A stretch of 64,000 nt of DNA from Roseinatronobacter sp052379845 (lineage in GTDB: Bacteria; Pseudomonadota; Alphaproteobacteria; Rhodobacterales; Rhodobacteraceae). The translations under genes were made by a program, and so were the position numbers. Location of the stretch: the NCBI GenBank assembly GCA_052379845.1, contig JBQTCF010000003.1. The stretch is one strand, 5' to 3'. The notes under the pieces were generated by a model. It searched no databases. It was not told the origin of the DNA and worked only from the letters and a program-made list of their open reading frames with translations. This document shows positions 9,258 to 17,542 of this stretch, one piece after another. How positions within the stretch are numbered: position 1 is the stretch's first letter; every line of letters starts with the position of its first letter.

Positions 9258-10987
9258 CTGCGCACCGCCTGTATTGTGCCATCTGCAATGGCCGCCGCCG
9301 CCATGTCGCGCAGGGCGAATTTCTGGATTTTGCCATTTGCCGTCATGGGCATCTGGTCCACAAGGGAAATATATTTCGGCATCTTGTGGCGGGCCATGCG
9401 GCTTTTGCAAAACGCCTGCAGGTCGGTTTGCGTGGCCGTGCTGCCCTGTATGCCCACGACAAAGGCGAAGATCTCCTCGCCCAGTTCGGGGTCGGGGACA
9501 CCCACGACCTGCGCCTGACTGACCATCGGGTGATCCAGCAGGCAGGTTTCTATTTCCACGGGATACACGTTTTCACCCCCGCGAATGATCATGTCCTTCA
9601 GCCGCCCGACAATGCGCAAATGGCCGCTGCCCTCCAGCACCGCCAGATCGCCGCTATGCAGCCAGCCGTCAGTGTCAATGGTTTCGGCGGTCTTGTCGGG
9701 CATGTCGAAATAGCCCGCCATGGTCAGATACCCGCGAATGCACAATTCGCCCGCTGTTCCGAAGGGCACAACTTCCCCTGTGTCGGGATCGAGGATGCGA
9801 ATTTCCGTGTGCGGCAGGGGGGTTCCAGCCGTTTGCAGGCGCGTTTCAAGGGCGTCATCCGGCCATGTCTGGGTAATGACGGGGCTGCATTCGGTCATGC
9901 CCATGATGATCAGCGGCTCGCCGCCCGTCTGGTCGCGCATGCGGTGCATCAGGCTGGGGGGAATGCTGGTGCCGCCGGAAATGACGCGGCGCAGCGTGCG
10001 CAGGTCGGTGCGGGCGGCGTCAGGGTGTTCCAACATGCGCGTCATCATGGTGGGCACGGCGTTCAACAAGCTGGGGCGGTGGCGTTGCCACAGCGCCAGC
10101 ATGCGCGCAGGGTCGAACGCATCCATTGTGACCAGACACCCGCCACAGGCCAGCATGGCCATCACATTGCACACGCACCCCGCCGTATGAAACAGCGGCA
10201 TGGCCGACAGCATGACGTCATCATGGGTATATCCGCCGCGATCTGCCATCAGGCGGGCATTGTTCAGGGTGGAATAATGCGTCAGCATGGCGCCCTTGGG
10301 TTTGCCGGTGGTGCCGCTGGTATATTGAATTTGCGCCACATCGCGGGCCTGAACTGCGGCCTGACGGGTCTGGCGTGCGCTGTCGGGCACTGTGTCGCCC
10401 AAATTCAGCATATCCGCGAAGGGGCGCGCAAAACCGCCGCCGCCATGGCCAAGGCACACCAGATTGCGCAGCACCGGAAATTCCGCCTGCGCGGTGCGGT
10501 GCCCGTCTGTGACATTGGCCAGATCAGGCATCAGCGCCAGCAGATCTGCGCCAATATCCCCGCCGCGAAACTGCGGCGCGAAGATCAGCGCGCTGACACG
10601 GCCCTGCGCCAGCACATAGGCCAGCTCATCGCGCTTCAGCGCGGGGTTTACCGTCACCAGCACCGCGCCCACCTTCGCCAGCGCGTATTCCAGCATGACC
10701 CATTGCGCACAATTCGGGGCCATCAGCGCCACACGGTCCCCCGCCTGCACCCCCAGCGCCATCAGCCCGCGCGCGGCGCGGTCGGCATGGTCACGCAGCT
10801 GCGCATAGGTCCAATGGGTGGTCTGCGCCTGTGTCGCATCCTCCACGCACAGGGCCGGGCGTGGCCCGAACTGCGCCGCCTGCCGGTCCAGCATGTCGCC
10901 CAGCGTGATATCCAGCAGGGCAGGGCCGTCGGTCGTCGCGGGCCATATGGCGGGGTCGGGGGTCGGGATGGCGGGGGTCAGGGTCAT
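9254..10987 (-). CDS. AMP-binding acyl-CoA synthetase
   Basis: 577 residues from ATG 10987 (MTLTPAIPTPDP). The adenylate-forming signature YTSGTTGKPKGAMLTH lies near residue 225. A later GYFDMPDKTAETIDTDGWLHSGDLA hinge region and a C-terminal lobe with a GENVYPVEIE motif follow, and the conserved Lys is in the NGKIQKF segment near the C-terminus. It activates a carboxylic acid to acyl-CoA with ATP. It is the first gene of a three-gene operon with hydratase and SDR, divergent from a MarR regulator. The chain type is unknown; the sequence is of the medium/long-chain or aryl FadD-like group. Confidence 0.9.
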   Translation of the reverse strand: MTLTPAIPTPDPAIWPATTDGPALLDITLGDMLDRQAAQFGPRPALCVEDATQAQTTHWTYAQLRDHADRAARGLMALGVQAGDRVALMAPNCAQWVMLEYALAKVGAVLVTVNPALKRDELAYVLAQGRVSALIFAPQFRGGDIGADLLALMPDLANVTDGHRTAQAEFPVLRNLVCLGHGGGGFARPFADMLNLGDTVPDSARQTRQAAVQARDVAQIQYTSGTTGKPKGAMLTHYSTLNNARLMADRGGYTHDDVMLSAMPLFHTAGCVCNVMAMLACGGCLVTMDAFDPARMLALWQRHRPSLLNAVPTMMTRMLEHPDAARTDLRTLRRVISGGTSIPPSLMHRMRDQTGGEPLIIMGMTECSPVITQTWPDDALETRLQTAGTPLPHTEIRILDPDTGEVVPFGTAGELCIRGYLTMAGYFDMPDKTAETIDTDGWLHSGDLAVLEGSGHLRIVGRLKDMIIRGGENVYPVEIETCLLDHPMVSQAQVVGVPDPELGEEIFAFVVGIQGSTATQTDLQAFCKSRMARHKMPKYISLVDQMPMTANGKIQKFALRDMAAAAIADGTIQAVRR

Positions 10988-11039
10988 TCTACGATGCTCC
11001 AGCTTGCGCCGAAAGAACGGCTGGACAAAAGATATATGT

Positions 11040-11063
11040 GATGTTATCGAATAGTTCGACATC
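11040..11063. promoter_or_regulatory. Candidate MarR operator
   Basis: The divergent intergenic region between the acyl-CoA synthetase and the MarR gene contains GATGTTATCGAATAG and then TTCGACATC. These form arms TCGAA-tag-TTCGA extended by GATG/CATC with a small bulge. This is the only clear inverted repeat in the 96-bp gap and is suitably placed to control both genes. The regulator assignment is an inference from position. Confidence 0.5.
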
Positions 11064-11083
11064 AATCAATATGGTGCAGAACA

Positions 11084-11578
11084 ATGCTGGCAAAATCTGT
11101 TTTGGTTCAACCTGATGGGGATGACGCGTCAGATGATGCGCTTGACCTGCAGCCGGAACTGGCCAGCAGCATCAACTTTCGTCTGCGCATGGCGCAAATT
11201 CTGGCCTACAAATCCTTTGAAGCCTGCACGCCTGACCATGGCGGCGCGGCGCGCTATCTGGGGCTTTTGTCCATTATCTGCGCAAATCCCGGCCAGCCGC
11301 AGCACCGCGTTGCGGAAGCTGTGGGTTTGCAGCGCTCCAGCCTTGTTCCCATTCTGGACCGGCTGGAAGCCAACGGAATTGTGGAACGCCGCCCGGTCGA
11401 AGGGGACCGGCGCAGCAATGCCGTATGGGCAACCAAACACGGCGAGGATGTGACCGCAGAACTGACCCGCAAGGCGCAGGCGGTGGAAGACCAGACCCTT
11501 GCAGGCTTCTCCGAGGATGAGGTGACGGCCCTTCTAAGTGCGCTGGACCGCGTTATTGCCAATCTGAAGCGGCTGTAA
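11084..11578 (+). CDS. MarR-family transcriptional regulator
   Basis: 164 residues with the MarR winged-helix layout: an N-terminal dimer helix, then RVAEAVGLQRSSLVPILDRLEANGIVERRP (read in parts, about residues 74-103) and the wing residues GDRRSNAVWATKHG. Divergent from the SDR/hydratase/acyl-CoA synthetase operon with a 96-bp shared promoter region. MarR proteins in this arrangement usually respond to an acyl- or aryl-CoA intermediate. The TRAP operon that begins 83 bp downstream on the same strand may be under the same control. Confidence 0.9.
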   Translation: MLAKSVLVQPDGDDASDDALDLQPELASSINFRLRMAQILAYKSFEACTPDHGGAARYLGLLSIICANPGQPQHRVAEAVGLQRSSLVPILDRLEANGIVERRPVEGDRRSNAVWATKHGEDVTAELTRKAQAVEDQTLAGFSEDEVTALLSALDRVIANLKRL

Positions 11579-11661
11579 CCCGTTCGGCCCGACATATGAC
11601 CGGCGGGTATGCAACATGCCGCGCCGCTGACCAATTCATGCACCATCAGGGAGGATACAGC

Positions 11662-12687
11662 ATGACTGCAAAATTATTGACAACAGGGGCTGCGCTTGGT
11701 CTGGCCATGGGCAGCGCCGTGACAGCGCAAGAAGTCACCCTGGCGCTGTCGCATTGGTTGCCGCCGGTGCATGAAGTGCACACTGACGGCATGACCGAAT
11801 GGGCGGAATCGATCGCGGCCGCATCGGACGGGCGTATTCAGGTTGATCTGTATCCCGCCCAACAGCTTGGGTCTGCGCCGGACCATTACGACCTTGCGCG
11901 CGATGGCATTGTCGATATCGCTTTTGTCAATCCGGGCTATCAGGCGGGGCGTTTCCCGATTATTGCCGCGGGCGAGTTGCCGTTCCTTGTGTCCAATGGC
12001 ACCACTGCCAACCGCGCCTTGCATGAATGGTATATGCAGCACGCCGCGCAGGAAATGCCGGATGTGCATGTCTGTCTGGTCAACCTGCATGATCCGGGCA
12101 CGTTCCACGCCACACGCGGGCCCCTTGCAGAACCGGGGGATTATGCGGGCATGAATATTCGCCCCCCTCAGGGCACAATTGCGCGCATGATCAGCCTGAT
12201 GGGCGCAAGCCCGGTGCAGGTGCCGGTCCCTGAAATGCGCGCGATCCTGTCATCAGGCGGCGCAGATGCGACTGTGTCGCCATGGCACAGCCTGTCGGTG
12301 TTCAACGTGGCCGATATTGTGACCCACCATCTGGACCTGCCGCTGTATTCGGTGACATTTGTTTACGCCATGAACCAGGGCGTCTATGACAGCCTGTCGC
12401 CCGAAAACCGCGACGTGATTGATGCGCATTGCACGCCGGAATGGTCCGAACGGATCAACGCGGCTTGGGCGGAACAGGAGTCGTCAGGCCGTGCGCGCCT
12501 TGTCGGTCAGGACGGGCATGTCTTCTACACCCCTGATGAGGGGCAGATGGCACAGTGGCAGGCATTGTCAGACCAGTTGCGCGAAGAATGGGCGCAAGCG
12601 GCGACGGCAGCCGGTCTTGCTGACCCACAGGCCGCGCTGGAGGATCTGACAGCACGCCTGCAGGCCGTGGGCGCGGCTTACGAATAA
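11662..12687 (+). CDS. TRAP transporter substrate-binding protein (DctP family)
   Basis: 341 residues from ATG 11662, preceded by GGGAGGATACAGC. The signal peptide is MTAKLLTTGAALGLAMGSAV with probable cleavage after AVTA, so the mature protein is periplasmic. DctP features include HWLPPVHEVHTDGM near the mature N-terminus, the YPAQQLGS element, and GMNIRPP, whose Arg normally pairs with the substrate carboxylate. First gene of a P-Q-M TRAP operon (next genes at 12758 and 13272). The ligand is probably an organic acid. The neighbouring CoA-ligase operon suggests it supplies that pathway, which is inference. Confidence 0.92.
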   Translation: MTAKLLTTGAALGLAMGSAVTAQEVTLALSHWLPPVHEVHTDGMTEWAESIAAASDGRIQVDLYPAQQLGSAPDHYDLARDGIVDIAFVNPGYQAGRFPIIAAGELPFLVSNGTTANRALHEWYMQHAAQEMPDVHVCLVNLHDPGTFHATRGPLAEPGDYAGMNIRPPQGTIARMISLMGASPVQVPVPEMRAILSSGGADATVSPWHSLSVFNVADIVTHHLDLPLYSVTFVYAMNQGVYDSLSPENRDVIDAHCTPEWSERINAAWAEQESSGRARLVGQDGHVFYTPDEGQMAQWQALSDQLREEWAQAATAAGLADPQAALEDLTARLQAVGAAYE

Positions 12688-12757
12688 GCCATGATTGCGC
12701 GCGCCTGTGATACCGGCGCGCGCCAGCTTCTTTGCTGATAACACTGTTGGTGCCGGA

Positions 12758-13285
12758 ATGATGCGTCTGCTTCATCTATACATGCGCGCTGTGGAACTTG
12801 TTGCGGCGGTCCTTCTGGGGGCTGTGACGTTGCTGGTCGTGGCGTCCACGCTGGGGCGGTATGTGTTCGCCCTGCCGGTGCCTGACAGTTTCGATTTTTC
12901 GCGCCTGCTGCTGGGGGCGTGTCTGGCATGGGGGTTTGCGGTGATCGGGTTGCGCGGCGGCCATGTGCAGGTGGACATTGTCGCCCAGACTGTCAGCCCC
13001 CGAATTCGTCAGGCGATTGATGCGCTGGCCTGGGCGTTTTTGCTGTGTTTTGCCATTCTTGTGGCGTGGAAAATGCTGGGGCGGGTGGACAGTGCGCGCC
13101 TGTCGGGGGAAACCACCTTTGACTTGCGCATCCCCATCTGGCCGTTTCTGGGCCTGATCTGGGCGGGAATCGCCGCCAGTGTGGTGACAATTTCCATCAA
13201 ACTGGTGCGCATCATCACTGGCCATGAACAGGTGGACTCGTCCGAAGATATCGACTTCAAAGAGGTGACCCGTGGCCTACGCTGA
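12758..13285 (+). CDS. TRAP transporter small permease (DctQ family)
   Basis: 175 residues from ATG 12758 (a second ATG follows at once). Four hydrophobic segments fit the four-helix Q subunit, with GRYVF after helix 1 and the Asp/Phe-rich loop PDSFDFSRLLL that DctQ proteins carry. It pairs with the M subunit, whose GTG start lies 14 bp inside this gene, so they are translationally coupled. The longer frame from 12695 adds residues that are not membrane-like. Confidence 0.9.
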   Translation: MMRLLHLYMRAVELVAAVLLGAVTLLVVASTLGRYVFALPVPDSFDFSRLLLGACLAWGFAVIGLRGGHVQVDIVAQTVSPRIRQAIDALAWAFLLCFAILVAWKMLGRVDSARLSGETTFDLRIPIWPFLGLIWAGIAASVVTISIKLVRIITGHEQVDSSEDIDFKEVTRGLR

Positions 13286-14564
13286 TATTATTGCCATCAG
13301 CGGGTTTGCCGCGCTGTTTGCCATGCTGTTGCTGCGCGTTCCTGTGGGCGTGGCGCTGGCATTGGTGGGCGTGGGCGGGTTTGCCGCCATTCGCGGCTGG
13401 ACGCCCGCGTTGAACCTGCTGGCCACATCGCCCATTCGCGTGCTGACGGATTTTCACCTGAGCCTTGTGGTGTTTTTCATCCTGATGGGGGCACTTGCCA
13501 CCAATTCCGGCCTAAGCCGCGAAGTGTTCCGCGCCGCCAGCGCGTGGTTTGGCCCGTTGCGCGGCGGCGTTGCCATGTCCACAGTGGTGGCCTGTGGTGG
13601 GTTTGCCGCCATATCGGGCAGTTCGGTGGCCACGGCAGCCACCATGACGCGCGTGGCCCTGCCCGAAATGCGCCGCTATGGCTACCGCGAGGATATGGCC
13701 ACCGGTGTGATTGCGGCAGGCGGCACGCTGGGCATTATGATTCCGCCGTCGGTGGTGATGGTGATTTATGCGTTCATTACCGAAACTGATGTCAGCCAGT
13801 TGTTTATCGCGGGCATCATTCCCGGACTGATGGCGATTGTGCTGTATATGCTGACCATTCGCATTGCCTATGGGCGGGGCCTGCCGGATGGACAGCCCTT
13901 TGTGCTGCGCGAAGCGGTGGCGTCGCTTGCCGGGGTCTGGGCGGTCCTGCTGTTGTTTGCCGCCGTGATCGGGGCCATCTATCTGGGTGTCGCCACCCCC
14001 ACCGAGGCATCGGCCCTGGGCGCCATCGCTACACTGGCCATCGGGGTTGCGCGCGGGCAGTTGAACACCGACAAGATTGTGCGGTCATTGGTGGAAACCC
14101 TGCGCATTTCAGTGTCCATTTTCACAGTGCTGATCGGGGCAGTGCTGTTTGGCTATTTTCTGGCCATCACACGATCGCCGCAAAAGCTGACAGCGTGGCT
14201 TGTCAGTCTGGACATGTCCGCGCATGGCACGCTGGCGCTGATCCTGATTGCGTTTGTCATCGCGGGGTGCATTCTGGACACGATGGCCATGATCCTTTTG
14301 TTGGTGCCCATCGTGTTTCCGGTGGTCATGCATCTGGGGTTTGATCCGATATGGTTTGGCGTCATCATTGTGATGGTTGCAGAGCTGGGCATGATTACCC
14401 CGCCCATGGGGATCAATGTTTTTGTCATCAATACGCTGGCCAAAGGGGTGCGGCTGACAACCATATTCCGCGGTGTATTCCCTTTTGTCGTGACTGACGT
14501 GATCCGGCTGATCCTGCTGATCCTGTTCCCGGCGCTGGTGCTGTTTTTGCCCAATACAATGTAG
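13272..14564 (+). CDS. TRAP transporter large permease (DctM family)
   Basis: 430 residues, about twelve transmembrane segments, starting at GTG 13272 inside the end of the Q gene. Conserved DctM features are visible, such as GFAAISGSSVATAATM, IAAGGTLGIMIPPSVVMVIY and, late in the protein, ELGMITPPMGINVFVI. It forms the sodium-driven channel with the Q subunit and receives substrate from the upstream binding protein. Ends 16 bp before the convergent kinase gene. Confidence 0.95.
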   Translation: MAYADIIAISGFAALFAMLLLRVPVGVALALVGVGGFAAIRGWTPALNLLATSPIRVLTDFHLSLVVFFILMGALATNSGLSREVFRAASAWFGPLRGGVAMSTVVACGGFAAISGSSVATAATMTRVALPEMRRYGYREDMATGVIAAGGTLGIMIPPSVVMVIYAFITETDVSQLFIAGIIPGLMAIVLYMLTIRIAYGRGLPDGQPFVLREAVASLAGVWAVLLLFAAVIGAIYLGVATPTEASALGAIATLAIGVARGQLNTDKIVRSLVETLRISVSIFTVLIGAVLFGYFLAITRSPQKLTAWLVSLDMSAHGTLALILIAFVIAGCILDTMAMILLLVPIVFPVVMHLGFDPIWFGVIIVMVAELGMITPPMGINVFVINTLAKGVRLTTIFRGVFPFVVTDVIRLILLILFPALVLFLPNTM

Positions 14565-14580
14565 CGGGCGCCGCGGGGAT

Positions 14581-16050
14581 TTATGGCGTGATCCGCCAGC
14601 CGGTGGCCGCCTGCAGTTCGTCCAGAAGATCGGTCTTGCGCAGTGGTTTTCCCAAAAACCCTTGATAGCCGCGCTCCATGTAATCGGCTTTGCGCCCGTC
14701 CATGACATTGGCGGTCAGGGCGATGACGGGCACCTGTGCCACCCGACCGGGCAGGTTGCGCAGCGCCTGCAGTGTTTCGGGGCCATTCAGAACCGGCATT
14801 TGCATGTCCAGAAAAACAAGGTCGACCGTTTCGCGGGACAGGATGTCCAGCCCCTCGCGGCCATTTTCGGCTTCCAGACAGGTCAGGCCCAGCGGGCGCA
14901 GCATGCCAAGAACCACACGCCGGTTGATGCGGCTGTCATCAATCACCAGAATGGTGCGATCCTTCAACAGGTCATGGACAGGCCCCGCTTCGGTCGGCCC
15001 CTGTTCGTCGGTGGTGGGGGGGGCGGCCTGCGCAGTGAAGGTCAGCACAAATCTGGACCCCTTGCCCGGGCAGGAGGTCAGCGTGATGTCGCCCCCCATC
15101 AATTGCGCCAGCTTGCGTGAAATGGCCAGCCCCAACCCCGTGCCGCCATAGGTGCGCGCGATGGTGGCGTCTGCCTGTTCAAAGGGTTTGAACAGGCGCT
15201 GTTGCACCTCGGGGGCGATGCCCAGCCCCGTATCCTCCACGCTAAGGGCGATGGTCCAGCCGGGCCCCGCCGCTACTGCCGACAGCGAAACTGTAACGCG
15301 CCCGGCGGGCGTGAATTTGATGGCGTTCGATACCAGATTGGCCAGACACTGCCGGACCCTGACAGAATCGAAAATGGCATGCTCGGGCACGCCTTCGTCC
15401 ACCAAAAAGACCAGATCAAGCCCCGCTTCGGCGGCGCGCCCCCCAAACAGCTGCACCGTATCGCGCGACAGTTTCACCAGCGGCTGGCGCGTCGGATCAA
15501 GTGAGATTTCGCCAACTTCAATTTTTGACAGGTCCAGAACATCCGCGATGATGCCCATCAGCAACTCGCCCGACTCCCCGATCATGCGCAGGGCTTCGCG
15601 CTGTTCTGCCGTCAGGTCGGTGGATTCCAGCACTTGCGCCATTCCCAGCACGCCATTCAGCGGGGTGCGGATTTCATGGCTCATATTCGCCAGAAATTCG
15701 GTCTTGGCGCGGTTGGCCACATCCGCAGCCATCAAGGCGCGGCGCAATTCGGATTTGACGGCCAGTATCCGTTCAACAAGCGAATACCCGAACAGCACTG
15801 CAGGCGTGGCCACCGCAGCGGCAACAATGGCCGCCGCCGATACTGCTGCGCCAAACACACCCGGCTTCGTGGCTGCGGGCACAATGATTGAAAACACCTG
15901 CCATAACACCGCCATAAGCAGCGTACTTGCAAAAATGATCGCAAGGATCAGGCCAAGGTTAAACCGCCAAGGATTGCTGCGTTCTGCATGCTGCAGAAAA
16001 TCCTCGAACAACAGGAACAAGCGCTTGCGAAGTCTTCTAAAGGCGCGCAT
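14581..16050 (-). CDS. Hybrid sensor histidine kinase / response regulator
   Basis: 489 residues from ATG 16050 (GGGGGA upstream); the frame stays open to 16152, so a 523-residue form is possible. Two transmembrane segments (about residues 31-58 and 65-90) are followed directly by HisKA with FLANMSHEIRTPLNG, phospho-acceptor His about residue 125. A HATPase domain follows (N box LANLVSNAIKF, G boxes DTGLGI and GTGLGLAI). The C-terminal receiver begins near ILVIDDSRINRR and has its phospho-Asp in VFLDMQMP. No PAS, HAMP or periplasmic sensing domain is present. No partner regulator with a DNA-binding domain is adjacent, so the phosphorelay target is unknown. Confidence 0.93.
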   Translation of the reverse strand: MRAFRRLRKRLFLLFEDFLQHAERSNPWRFNLGLILAIIFASTLLMAVLWQVFSIIVPAATKPGVFGAAVSAAAIVAAAVATPAVLFGYSLVERILAVKSELRRALMAADVANRAKTEFLANMSHEIRTPLNGVLGMAQVLESTDLTAEQREALRMIGESGELLMGIIADVLDLSKIEVGEISLDPTRQPLVKLSRDTVQLFGGRAAEAGLDLVFLVDEGVPEHAIFDSVRVRQCLANLVSNAIKFTPAGRVTVSLSAVAAGPGWTIALSVEDTGLGIAPEVQQRLFKPFEQADATIARTYGGTGLGLAISRKLAQLMGGDITLTSCPGKGSRFVLTFTAQAAPPTTDEQGPTEAGPVHDLLKDRTILVIDDSRINRRVVLGMLRPLGLTCLEAENGREGLDILSRETVDLVFLDMQMPVLNGPETLQALRNLPGRVAQVPVIALTANVMDGRKADYMERGYQGFLGKPLRKTDLLDELQAATGWRITP

Positions 16051-16449
16051 GGCACACTGTCCCCCGGCACAGTCACACTCCACATATGCGGTTTTGGACA
16101 AAAAGGCCGCTAAAACAAGTAGCGTCCCGGAAAAACGCACGTCCTTAAGCAATTTCGCCTAATCCGGGGCGTTTATCAACCACTTCATGCGCATAATGGC
16201 GCTGCATTTAGATACATTCATACCTATTAATGCCGAATTAAGCTTGCGGGGCGACGGGCGCAGGTCCAACGCAGGCGGGGTGCTGCGCTGCGGCCCATAA
16301 TAGTGTCGCCGAAGGCCAATAGCGTTGCAAAGGCAATTTACCCTGCCTGTCCGGTGCCATAGGGTGTGTATCGAACCCCATCCCTTGGGCCGTGTGCATG
16401 AAGGTTTCGCAATGTCATCATCTGCCGAACACCAAAAGAAGGAGCTTCC
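16051..16449. other. 399-bp divergent intergenic region
   Basis: Lies between the kinase gene (leftward) and the ghrA gene (rightward). It is more AT-rich than its surroundings around 16195-16245 (ATTTAGATACATTCATACCT), where promoters for both directions are likely. I found no clear gene, known operator or terminator in it. If the kinase starts at 16152 the gap shrinks to 297 bp. Confidence 0.5.
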
Positions 16450-17382
16450 ATGAAAGTCGCCGTTTACCTGCCCGCAGCAGATAAAATTCAATGGTGGGTC
16501 GACATGCTGTCAGGGCTTTTGCCCGGTTGGGATGTGGCGTCCCTTGAGGATGTGGTCGATCCGGGCAGCATTGACTATGCCGTTGTGTGGCGTCCGCGCA
16601 GTGGTGATCTGGCACGCTTTCCCAATTTGCGGGCGATTGTGTCAATCGGGGCGGGCATTGACCATGTGCTGGCCGACACGGGATTGCCCGCGCAGGTGCC
16701 CATTATCCGCACTGTGGGATCGGACCTGACGCAACGAATGCGGGAATATGTGGCCTTGCATGTTTTGCGCCATCACCGTGACATGCCGCGCCAGTTGCGC
16801 GCGCAGTCCGAACGCGACTGGCATGCCATTGTGGTGCCAGTGGCGCCGCACCGCACAATAGGCGTCATGGGGTTGGGAAATCTTGGGATGGCGGCGGCGC
16901 AAACACTGGCCGGGCTGGGGTTTGCAACCCGTGGCTGGGCCAGATCGCCCAAGGTCATTGAAGGGGTGGACTGCCATTCCGGGCCGGACGGGTTTGCACG
17001 GTTTCTGGACGGGTGCGAAATTCTGGTCAACCTGCTGCCGCTGACGGACGCCACGCGCGGCATCATGGACGCGGCCCTGTTTGAACGCCTGCCGCAGGGG
17101 GCGTGCGTGATCAATTGCGCGCGCGGGCCGCATCTGGTGGATGATGATCTGCTGGCCGCGCTGGACCGCGGGCATATCAAACAGGCCACGCTGGATGTCT
17201 TTCATCAAGAACCCTTGCCGCAGGATCATCCGTTCTGGACCCATCCGGCCATTACTGTGACCCCGCATGTGGCTTCGCAGATTGATGCGGCGACGGGCGG
17301 GCGGATCATTGCCGCCAACCTGCTTGAATTCGCCCAAAGCGGCACCTGCAAGGATGTCGCGGACGCGGCGCGGGGGTATTAG
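16450..17382 (+). CDS. ghrA: Glyoxylate/hydroxypyruvate reductase A-type 2-hydroxyacid dehydrogenase
   Basis: 310 residues from ATG 16450 with GAAGGAGC upstream. D-2-hydroxyacid dehydrogenase fold: the NAD(P) motif GVMGLGNLG lies near residue 138. The catalytic Arg is in CARGPHLVDDDLL, Glu in FHQEPLP and His in TPHVAS. The short WRPRSGDLARFPNLRAIVSIGAGIDH segment (given in parts, near residues 48-75) is typical of GhrA rather than of PdxB or SerA. It reduces glyoxylate or hydroxypyruvate in the cytoplasm. No pathway partner is adjacent. Confidence 0.85.
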   Translation: MKVAVYLPAADKIQWWVDMLSGLLPGWDVASLEDVVDPGSIDYAVVWRPRSGDLARFPNLRAIVSIGAGIDHVLADTGLPAQVPIIRTVGSDLTQRMREYVALHVLRHHRDMPRQLRAQSERDWHAIVVPVAPHRTIGVMGLGNLGMAAAQTLAGLGFATRGWARSPKVIEGVDCHSGPDGFARFLDGCEILVNLLPLTDATRGIMDAALFERLPQGACVINCARGPHLVDDDLLAALDRGHIKQATLDVFHQEPLPQDHPFWTHPAITVTPHVASQIDAATGGRIIAANLLEFAQSGTCKDVADAARGY

Positions 17383-17383
17383 T

Positions 17384-17486
17384 GCATGTTGCTCAAAAGT
17401 GGGAACCGGTTTTGAGCTTCTCGAACATGCGCAGTCAATAACTTAGAATATGTCTCGTGAATGCGAATGAACGTGACATGTTCTAA
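17384..17486 (+). repeat. Palindromic intergenic repeat, copy B (subtype 1)
   Basis: 103 bp beginning one base after the ghrA stop. Nested arms: GCATGTT...AACATGC outside, GCTCAAAA...TTTTGAGC inside, then a second hairpin TTAGAATATGT...ACATGTTCTAA. Same length and layout as copy C (21123-21225). Differences in the arms are matched on the opposite arm, for example GCATGTT/AACATGC here against GCAGGTT/AACCTGC in C. Confidence 0.9.
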
Positions 17487-17495
17487 GGCAGGGTG

Positions 17496-17542
17496 CGGAA
17501 AACCGGATAGCGGTTTTCCGTCCCCTGACCCCGTGGGGTCAG
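17496..17542. terminator. Two adjacent perfect hairpins between convergent genes
   Basis: CGGAAAACCG-GATAG-CGGTTTTCCG (17496-17520) is a perfect 10-bp stem. CTGACCCC-GT-GGGGTCAG (17525-17542) is a perfect 8-bp stem that includes the stop codon of the gamma-glutamyltransferase gene. They probably end or protect both convergent transcripts. No long T-tract follows, so intrinsic termination is uncertain. Confidence 0.5.

Noticed and set aside
9233..11041. 602-codon open frame on the plus strand opposite the acyl-CoA synthetase gene
   Set aside because: It is fully antisense to a gene with intact adenylate-forming motifs. Its translation is rich in His, Gln, Arg and Ala as expected from high-G+C antisense reading, and shows no known motif.
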